Shown here piece by piece: positions 56,277 through 64,000 of a stretch of DNA of 64,000 nt; the stretch's first letter is position 1; every line of letters starts with the position of its first letter. Source of the stretch: Notamacropus eugenii. Its lineage: Eukaryota; Chordata; Mammalia; Diprotodontia; Macropodidae. The stretch covers positions 338,932,151-338,996,150 of the forward strand of contig NC_092874.1 of assembly GCF_028372415.1 (NCBI RefSeq), given 5' to 3'. The notes below the pieces were generated by a model. That model worked only from the letters and a program-made list of their open reading frames with translations. It was not told the DNA's origin and ran no database searches. The position numbers and the translations under genes are program-made.

Positions 56277-56994
56277 ATACCTATAAATTTCAAATAGTCT
56301 ATACTATCTATAGATATTTCTCGAGTTGTTTCATCACTGGTTCTCACAGTCCAAGATACCAATGTTTCTTCCATCCTTTGGATAAAGTGACTCAAAACTT
56401 CTGTGACCTCCTGTAGAGTGAAATCCTCAATTATTTCCCTAAACACTATGCTACTTCCTTGGTTCTCCCATTTCTGCCTGTTTTGCCCTGAGAAACTACT
56501 CCCTCTAAAGTTATTGCACTTCCCTGGTCACTGTGGCAACTAGGCTGGGTGTGTACAAAGGTCATATGCACATTTCTTTTGTCAGCCTTCAGCCCGTTCT
56601 GACCTAAATGAATAGCTTTTCCTTCTGCCTGAGACTCCCCAGACTGTTCTTGTAATGAAGAGTCTGAAGGCTGAGAATTCCCATGCAAACTAGCTAACTC
56701 TTTTTTCATCTGATTTTTTTCCTTAAGCAGCTCATCTCTCTTTTTACACTTAATGCAGTAACCCATTAATAAGTTCCAGCCTCTCCTACTTACCCTTGCT
56801 AACTCCGTCCCTGGTTTTATTGGTGTTCCAGGCAAACATTTTTCCACATCTGCAGTTTCCTCCCACTGTATTCTTTCCTCTCAGTTTTCATAGGGTCCTA
56901 TGTTTTTGTACTATTCTCTGGCAAGTGATGAAAAAGTTAAATTGCCCCAAACGGGGATTTTAATTTCTTCCTCTAAATGCTTTCTGCCACCAAA
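56277..56994 (-). mobile_element. Retroviral leader and gag-like region
   Basis: Lies between the 5' LTR and the L1-2 insertion. Minus-strand frames at 56847-56446 and 56446-56237 are polar and Glu/Lys/Gln-rich, as expected in gag, but I recognise no specific domain. Its gag identity rests on position between LTR and protease motif. Broken fossil. Confidence 0.55.
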
Positions 56995-57484
56995 TAGAGG
57001 TTTTATACCCTGCAATCCTGCTCAAAATTCAAAGCACTGGTGGGGACTAGGAATATATCAGCATAATTTTCACTCCCAAAATATAAAAGACTCTATGGAG
57101 AAGGCAGAAGAAAAACTTTTATTTGGAAACCAGAAAGCCAAATCCCAGAACCAGAAAGCAAATTCTGTCATGGTGACCAAGAAGTTAATATACAAAATCA
57201 CTGCAGGGGGCAAAGCTATTCCCAATCTTCACCTCCTCAGCCAGGGCCTTGTCATAAGCAAACACTCACAAATCTGACCCTAGCCAAGTCTGCCTGCCTG
57301 CATCCTCTCTCCTCTGACTCGACCATGTTCACTCACTTCCTCCTGGTACTGCTCTACCCTTCCATTTCCACCTGTTCAGCAAGTTGCTCCCACCACATGT
57401 GACTTAGGCTTCCAGGTGATTTAAGCAAATCATATGGGCCTATTAATGAATAAGAAAGATCTTTACATTTAAATTACTATGACA
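56995..57484 (-). mobile_element. 5' LTR of the endogenous retrovirus (LTR-C)
   Basis: On the minus strand it starts TGTCATAGTAATTTAAATGT at 57484. It shares with LTR-A and LTR-B the blocks 'cattaataggcccatatgat', 'gaagcctaagtcacatg' and, near its 3' part, AATAAA (plus strand 57118-57123). The end near 56995 is set by the primer-binding-site-like TTTGGTGGCAGAAAGC that follows; it is uncertain by about 20 bp. Confidence 0.7.
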
Positions 57485-58995
57485 GCACAAAAATAATGGT
57501 TTACCTGAAAAATAATTTTCTGTTAATGTAATGCATGAATCAATCCCCCATCTTGTTTCAAAACATTTGTACCTATTTATTAATTTTCCAGACGACAGAT
57601 CTTGAAGTGGAATTCAATAAGATCCTATCTTATTTTTTCATATGTACAAAAAATGGAGTATTTGGAGATAATTTGTAAGGTTCCATTTTAAAGTAATTCT
57701 TTCCCTTGAAGATTAGACTAATTCTCTTTAAAAATCCAAATGTATTTTGCTTACCCAACCAACAGTTTGTAAAAAATTTGTAGTTTTTATTGTTCTAGCA
57801 TTTGAATTGTGGCAAGGCTATAAGTAACCTTAGTTTGTATTTGCTTTAGGATCCCAAAATACATCCAAGTGAAGAGTAAGTTTGTGTCACTTAAATTATT
57901 TCTTTAAGACATAGAAAGCATTTCTTAAATATAATTTAAGGCAAAGTAATAGATACCAATTTAATTACTTAGGGATGGAGACTAGAGAGAACATAATCAT
58001 GAAGTTATATGATTCCTCGGGATCGTTTCCAAATGAGAATATTTTGAAGAATCAATACACAAATTGGTGTCAGGAAAAGTTAACAGAAATGAGAACTCTT
58101 TACAGCTTAAGAAATGTTTTCTATGGTAAATCACCAAAGGTGATTTTTCAGTGATGGCCATGTTTTGAATGTCACAAGCTTTTTTGATAATCTTTTATAT
58201 GCACAAAGACCTATCCTTTCTACTTAACTGACATGAAGTAGTGCAGAGAGAGCAAAGAGGATTGGAGAAAAGGGTGAGGATGGAAAAGCTGGCTCTTCTA
58301 ATCCTGAGATGAATACAATCCTTGTCAATCAACAAGACATCTGAGTCTTGTTTAGGGCAGGGGTTCTGTGAGGAAGCTCCAAGGCTTAAAAATTCCAACT
58401 CCAACTGTCAAAAGATGACAAGAAAAGTAACAAAAGAAGTGATTATTGATGACAAGCAACAAAAGCTTCTGCATAAAGCTGAAACAATGAGTTGGTGACT
58501 CACTGTACACACAGTCATAATCATTTCAATGTGGAAGTATTTCTTTCATCATCCAAGCAATAGTACAAGGCTATATTAATATGTCAAAGTATGAATACAT
58601 AAATCACATAAGAGAGGAAAATCTCTCCTAGACATACAACTGAAAGAAAATAGCATTAATGATATGAAAATGCAACAGAATCTAGATAAAATGATGCTGG
58701 AGATATTTGGACTGATAAAAAGCTAAAAGTCAGTCAGGTAGAATGTGATGATGAGTGTGATTAGTAAGACTAAAAAGATTGAATTAAACTATTATAAATT
58801 ATCCCCCCTCCCAAAGTATTGGAAAACAATTCTTAAAGGTAATTTATCCCAATTTTAATATGTGTAGATATGGGTTTGACAAATGCTCAACATTTGTGAT
58901 TCTAAAAATTGGAAACAATGTGGTCGGGGTAAGCTTTATTTTTGTATCACTCTTTCATTATTGAATGCTTACCCTCTACAATATCATCCATTCCT
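57485..58995. other. Unrecognised AT-rich sequence
   Basis: 1.5 kb with no gene and no named repeat. One of the repeat-poor blocks. Confidence 0.4.
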
Positions 58996-58999
58996 TCCC

Positions 59000-59500
59000 T
59001 GTCCACCTTAAGCAAAAGTTTTTATTCTAATTACTCATATTTCTATTTCCACTCTTAACTGCTCTTCCAGTATTGTAATACAGTTTCTTATTCATTGCCT
59101 ACTCCATGTAAATATTCTACCAGTACTTCAAAGTGAACTCAGCTTTCCTTGTAAACATGCCTCTCCTAACAACTCCCCATTTTGAAGCACACTAGAAATT
59201 TCTACCTAGGCTTATAACCTTAATCATTCTGAACTCTTTCCTTTTGCTAAGCCTTCACATGCAGGAAATTTCCAAGTTCTATCAGTTCTTCCTTTGAAAT
59301 ATATTTCAAATCTGTCTCTTCCTTTCCACTTTCTCTGCAAGAGCCCTAAGTTAGAACTTTTATCTAGATAGATGATGTATTGTCCTATTCTTTACATAAT
59401 CCCTTGTCTCTATTAGCTCCCTGCTGCAGCATACAGAACTATGGTGTTCTTGCCATATCTCTCCTCACTCAGCTTCATCAGTTCTATTGTTTTCCCAAAA
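59000..59500 (+). mobile_element. L2 LINE ORF2 C-terminal fragment, diverged
   Basis: 'atttcaaatctgtctcttcc', 'tttccactttctctgcaaga' and 'ttagctccctgctgcagc' resemble, in order, the L2 ORF2 C-terminal region (…aatctgtcccttcctctcc…tccctgct…). Pyrimidine-rich, no open frame. Confidence 0.45.
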
Positions 59501-59734
59501 GTCTTTTCCTGAAGAATACTTCTAGATTTTGAGTGATAACTTGGAAGTTCATTTCTGGGACATTCATACTGTGTATTGGTTATCGTGTTCTGTCCTCAAA
59601 ACCATGCTAATCATATAGGTACTAGAGGCATTACTATCTTCTCTTTGGCTTTAATATAGAATAAGGAGGATATACAAGGGTTTTTTTGATTCAGTTCAGT
59701 GTCACGGTAGGCATATATCAGCAAAGAATGGTAG

Positions 59735-59805
59735 AACACAGCATATATGTATGTGCTTGTGTATATACACACATATACATGTACGTGTGTATGTGTGTCT
59801 AGTGA
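59735..59805. repeat. (TATG/CACA)n microsatellite
   Basis: ATATGTATGTGCTTGTGTAT then ACACACATATACATGTACGT. Simple repeat. Confidence 0.85.
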
Positions 59806-59939
59806 AGGAGTTATTTCTAGGTAGAAAAGCACAGTAATTTACCACTATTGAGACCTGTTCTGTCAGTTTCAGGGAAAATCTATCCGTATGTGTGTATCAG
59901 AAGAACAACCAGACTTGATCCTCTATATTTAAAGAATCC

Positions 59940-61240
59940 TCCAGAGGATGAATAATAAATAAACATGAGTTATTAAGCACACATGAAGTGTCCTATACCA
60001 TTCTAAGCACTGGGGATAAATAAATCTCTTTTTTCAGGGAACTTACATTCCAATGGGGAAGACAACATGCATGAGTATAAACGGTTACATACAGGATAAA
60101 TAGAGTATGGAAGATAACCTTATCAGGGAAGGCAAGGAGTAAGGAGACCATGAAATGACTGCTGCAGTGGGTAACATTTGAATTGAATTTTAAGGAAAGC
60201 TAGCAATCTCAAAGGGTGAAAACAAGGTAAAAGTACATTCCACTCACTGGAGAAAATCAGTATGTACAAAAAAAAAAGGAAGGTGTACATCACAAATGAG
60301 GAACAACAAGTAGTCCAGTATGGTTGGACCATAGAGTATATGGAAGAGGTACATAAGATGTAAGAATACTGTGAAGATGAGAAGAGACTAGTTGGTAAAG
60401 AACTTTAAATTACTAGTACAAGAGCCTATATTTAATTCTAGAGGTAATAAGGAGTCAATGGAATTTTGAGGGTAGGATATGACATGATAAGGTCAATATT
60501 TTGGATGAGGGAAAAGAGACGTCAAACAAGGAGCCAAATTAGAAAGTAATGGAAATAGTGTACTTAAAAGGTGATCTTCATCTGAATTAAGGTACTGGTT
60601 TTGTGAGCAGAAATGTTAGGGAAGAAAGAAAAAGAGAAAACTTGCAAACTGCATATATCAAGTGAGAGAAAATGAAGAATAGAGGACATTGAAGATGCAA
60701 ACGTGAGTAACTGGGGAAAAATGGTGATGCCCTAGAAAAAATCAAGGAAACCATGAAGAGAGGCAGAATTGGGGGATGGAGGAAGAATATGAGTTAAGTT
60801 TTGAAAACATGGAATTAAAATGCATGGGCATGGAGTTGAAATTTTAATTAGGTAACTGATGATCACAGAATGTAGCTCAGGAGAAAGATGGGGATTTTAT
60901 ATAGAGATCTGGGAATCGTCTGCAAAGAGATGATAATTGAATCTATTAGAGCTGATGAGATAACCAAATTAGAAATGAGAAGACCCAGGAAAGAAATTTA
61001 GGGGATACTCATGTGACTGGTTTTGATCTGGAGAAAATGTTGTGGGAGAATCAAAAAGAAAATAATTCAGAAAACCAATATTATGAATAAACAAGTGAAA
61101 AATCATGTAGTAAAACTTGAGGATGCGTGAGGAAATATCTTACATGCTTGGGATACAAATATAAAAGCACAGCCCTCAAGGAGCATATATTCAAATGTGT
61201 GAGATTAAAAAAAGAGAGTGGTGTTCTGAGAAAAGGTACT
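59940..61240 (-). mobile_element. L2 LINE with RT motif (minus copy)
   Basis: The 3' end is at 59940 ('agttattaagcacacatgaa', 'ttctaagcactggggataaa', 'gggaacttacattccaatgg' on the plus strand). Reading the minus strand from 61000, a reverse-transcriptase core is visible as 'NYHLFADDSQIS' with FADD at 60926-60915, followed by 'PHLSPEL'. That is the L2/CR1-type catalytic motif. Another short L2-3'-end-like piece is at 61085-61200, so more than one insertion may be present. Frames are closed by many stops. Confidence 0.75.
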
Positions 61241-61264
61241 TTGGGATAGAAAGTTTAAAGGACG

Positions 61265-61669
61265 ATGATTGAGGGCAGCGCTTCCTCTCTTTTGACTCAT
61301 TTCTCATCCCCTTACAATTTGATATTCAGTGTTAACTCAACTAAAACAATTCTCTCCCAAGTTACCAAAGATCTTGTAATTATCAATTCCAATGGCCTCT
61401 TTTTAAGTTCTCATTAACCTCTCTTACCCATTTTACATTATTGACCAACCTCTCCGCCTAGATACTCTTTCCTTTCTGGGTATTCCTGACACTGTTTTCT
61501 CCTGGTTTTCTTACTTGTCATTCCAGTATTTCTCAGATGCTAGATCTATGTTCTATCACCTACAGTTAGGTGATGTTGCATGTGGGTAATTTACTGTTCT
61601 CTCTCAGTACTCTCTCTATTGATGCACTCCTCAATACTCATGTTCTGTTATCATCTCTATACAGATACA

Positions 61670-61708
<39 letters not shown>

Positions 61709-62275
61709 GAGCAGCCCTACTTTTCTCCTAACGTCAAGTTACATATCACCAACTGCCTTTAGACATTTCAAATTGAATATGCTACAGACATCTCAAGCCC
61801 AACATGCCAAATACAGAGCTTATTACCTTTACCTCAAAACCACTCCTACATTTGTGTCAATTCATATTTCTGTAACATTTTTGCTATTCTTCAGGTCACA
61901 TGGATTCACAACCTCAGCAATATGCCTGATGATTTACTCTCACCTCAAGTATCTAAATCATTTGCCAAATTTATTTATTCTATCCACATAATGTATTAAA
62001 ATTTTCTTTTCTGGATTCCAATCATAGGATCATCACTCTATTTCAAAAACTCATCACCTCTTTTGTGATAGCTTCCTAATAGATTCTGTGCCTTGAGGTA
62101 TCTTCCTTCTCCAGTCAATCCTCCCCATAGCAGACAAAGCATATGTCTGATTATGTTACTATCTTACTCATGAAACTTCAGTGGCTCCTTTTTGCTTTTT
62201 TGATCAATATAAACTTTCATATTTGCATTCAAAGTACTGTACAGTCTGGGTTCAGTTGATTTTTTTATACTTAAT
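61265..62275 (+). mobile_element. L2 LINE (plus copy) with (CA)n in the RT motif
   Basis: The ORF2 order is followed on the plus strand: 'ttccttt ctgggtattcctga', 'ctgttatcatctctatacag' (the YHLYADD position, now YT-D), then after a CA run 'cagccctacttttctcctaa' (SPTFLL), 'catatcaccaactgccttta', 'cacatggattcacaacctca', and finally 'gaaacttcagtggctccttt'. The copy is inverted relative to its neighbour at 59940-61240. Confidence 0.72.
61667..61706. repeat. (CA)n microsatellite seeded in L2 RT codons
   Basis: A pure CA run of about 28 bases after GATACACACACATACAC, exactly where L2 RT would read gat-aca-caa-ata-tac. Confidence 0.9.
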
Positions 62276-62407
62276 CTTTTATGAAGTCTATGGTAAGCAT
62301 ATACTGGAGCCAGCAACCACCGTTAGTGACACAAATGTTGAATTTTCAGTGTGCCCATTTGCAGTTCAGAAAATCAACAATCACTACAAATCACAGCTTG
62401 GTTTGTT

Positions 62408-62481
62408 ATCCTTCCTTCCTTCCTTCCTTCCTTCCTTCCTTCCTTCCTTCCTTCCTTCCTTCCTTCCTTCCTTCCTTCCTT
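62408..62481. repeat. (CCTT)n microsatellite
   Basis: About 17-18 uninterrupted CCTT units. The Pro/Ser/Phe/Leu repeat frames over it are artefacts. Confidence 0.98.
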
Positions 62482-62545
62482 TCATTTTTGTCTACACCTT
62501 TAAAAAACGTTAACTATGCTAACTAACTTAAAAATTATGTGTGCA

Positions 62546-64000
62546 AGGGAGTAGAGCCAAGATGGTGAAGTAATAGCACGGACTTGCTAGCACTCCCCAA
62601 AATCAAGCCAACTACGTGTAAAAAAAAGACACTAAGCAAATTCCAGAGCTGCAGAACCCACAGGATGATGGAGTAAAGCAAATCTGTAGCCCAAGACAGC
62701 CTGGAAGGTTGCCAGGAAGTGTCTATCTTGCGCTGCTGGGAGCAGAGTGCTGTGCAGTGTGGGCTGCCCCAGCACAGATGGGACCTGAGTAGGCTTTTTG
62801 GAGGACTGAATCTCAGGCACCCGTGGTAATTTTCAGACTTCAAAACTAAAAAAAACTGAGGAAAAATTGGCAAGTAAGTGGAAAACAAACTGTGAGACCT
62901 GTGTCAGAGAGCAGAGTGGTCAGACCTCAGCCCCAGTGTGACAGACAAGGTGGAACAGCCTTTGGAGGAGGAGCCTGTGTCAGCAGAAGCAGGGAGAGAA
63001 GCAACAGGGGAAGCAGCAGTAACACCTACTATTTCTGGAGCTATAGGCCCACAGTTTGTGGGAGAACTAGTAGGCTACCCATCTCCATTGGAAGCAAAGA
63101 ACTACCTTGATAAAGAGCTCAAAAGTCAAGTAAATAGTTGGGAAAATGAGCAAAACCCAGAAAAAAAGAATCAGACTATAGAATCTTACTTTAGTGACAA
63201 GGAAGATCAAAGCATACAACAGGAAGAAGACAACAAAGTCAAAACTCTTATGTCCAAAGTCTCCAAGAAAAATATTAATTGGTCTCCAGGCCATGGAAGA
63301 GCTCAGAAAGGATTTTGAAAATCAAGTAAAAGAAGTAGAGCAAAAAAGGAGAAGAGAAATGAGAGTGATGCAAGAAAATCATGAAAAATCAGTCAACTGC
63401 TTGCTAACAGAAAGTCAAAAATGCTGAAGAAAATAACACTTAAAAAAAAGACTAGCTGATATGGCCAAAGAGATCCAAAAAAGCCAATGAGCAGAAGAAT
63501 GCCCTAAAAATCACAATAGGCAGAATGGGAAAAGAGGTCCAAAAGTTCAGTGAAGAAAATAATTTCTGAAATATTAGAATGGAGCAGATGGAAGCTAATG
63601 ATTTTATGAAAAATAAAGAAATTATAAAACAAAGCCAAAGGAAAGAAAGAAAAAATAGCAGAAAATGTGAAATATCTCATTGGAAAACTGACCTGGATAA
63701 AAGATCCAGGAGAGACAATTTAAAAATTCTTGTACTATCTGAAAGCCATGATCAAAAAAAAAGAGCCAAGACATCATCTTTCCTGAAATTGTGAAGGAAA
63801 ACTGCTCTGATATTCTGGAACCAGAGGGTAAAAAAGATATTGAAAGAATTCACCAATCACCTCCTGAAAGAGATCCCAAAGAAAAATTCCTAGGAATATC
63901 ATAGCCAAATTCCAGAGCTTAGGTCAAGGAGAAAATGTTGCAAGCAGCCAGAAATAAAAAATTTGAGTATTGTGGAAATACAATCAGGAAAACACAAGAT
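62546..64000 (+). mobile_element. HAL1/L1 element, 5' part, cut by the window end
   Basis: Starts GGGAGTAGAGCCAAGATGGT (YY1-type motif 62557-62565), has a 5' UTR to about 63147 and then an ORF1 of the HAL1-A type. Whether an ORF2 follows lies outside the window, so HAL1 versus L1 cannot be decided. The ORF1 type and 5' end favour HAL1. Confidence 0.82.
63147..64000 (+). pseudogene. HAL1-type ORF1 remnant (3' end outside window)
   Basis: Likely start ATG 63147 (MSKTQKK), followed at once by a one-base loss in an A-run. In the next frame, NQTIESYF (63169-63192) then 'SDKEDQSIQQEEDNKVK', coiled-coil text ('EELRKDFENQVKEVEQK' at about 63297-63350), RRM text ('RSRRDNLKILVLSESHDQKK') and the C-terminal start ('VKEKMLQAARNKKFEYCGN') up to 64000. 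Several frame changes, so it is non-functional. Closest in the window to HAL1-A and HAL1-B ORF1. Confidence 0.78.

Larger units (their letters stand above)
48535..57484 (-). mobile_element. Endogenous retrovirus, 5' half, split by a young L1
   Basis: On the minus strand: 5' LTR (57484 to about 56995), a primer-binding-site-like TGGTGGCAG about 56985, a gag-like internal region (56990-56277 and 49311 to about 48700) and a protease active-site motif near 48580. The internal sequence is interrupted by L1-2 (49326-56262), whose 14-bp target duplication shows that the two halves were once adjacent. The retroviral sequence stops at about 48535 where the old L1 ends. No pol beyond protease, no env and no 3' LTR are visible. 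It is a broken fossil with many disabling changes and belongs to the LTR family of LTR-A and LTR-B. Confidence 0.72.

Noticed and set aside
61580-61991. Frames around the CA repeat as small proteins
   Set aside because: They are relics of L2 ORF2 and a translated CA repeat.

Overview
The window reads as a repeat-dense, AT-rich intergenic stretch (or a very long intron) of a mammal, most likely a marsupial. Support for a marsupial: L1 elements with marsupial-type ORF1/ORF2, abundant HAL1 ('half-L1') elements with an ORF1 but no ORF2, a tRNA-type SINE with an RTE-like tail, and many old L2, MIR/CORE-SINE and hAT-like remnants. I did not determine the species. I see no intact host protein-coding gene, no functional RNA gene and no CRISPR. 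The only host gene sequence is a decayed processed copy of beta-actin mRNA at 35.4-37.2 kb.

Layout. 0-10 kb: an L1 tail (minus), the 3' part of a HAL1 (plus), a solo LTR at 2.42-2.97 kb, SINE/MIR pieces, an internally deleted L1 with a nested SINE-like repeat, and microsatellites. 10.4-13.3 kb: a near-complete HAL1 on the minus strand with a perfect 15-bp target-site duplication, GC-rich 5' region, ORF1 (one frameshift) and poly(A). 13.3-19 kb: mostly unrecognised, with a probable RTE remnant. 19.2-22.0 kb: a second, older full-length HAL1 (minus). 22-42 kb: scattered L2, MIR, SINE and hAT-like fossils, an LTR at 28.0-28.5 kb, the actin pseudogene and several AT/CA microsatellites. 42.2-48.5 kb: an old, near full-length L1 (plus). 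48.5-57.5 kb: the 5' half of an endogenous retrovirus (minus: LTR, gag-like region, protease motif) split by a much younger full-length 6.9-kb L1 (plus) with a 14-bp target-site duplication. 57.5-62.5 kb: old L2 LINEs, including two in divergent orientation. 62.5-64 kb: the start of another HAL1/L1 element that runs off the window.

How the parts relate. The L1s supply the enzymes (endonuclease and reverse transcriptase in ORF2) that would have mobilised the ORF2-less HAL1s, the SINEs and the actin mRNA. HAL1 3' regions are built from L1 parts: the ORF1/ORF2 linker joined directly to the L1 3' UTR, then a second related module. The most interesting signals are a PIP-box-like N-terminal motif kept in three HAL1-type ORF1 copies, a tandem-repeat GC-rich HAL1 promoter, a double-headed 5' UTR on the young L1, a repeat-expanded ORF1 coiled coil, and a 50-bp near-perfect local duplication of unknown origin at 8.8/9.7 kb.
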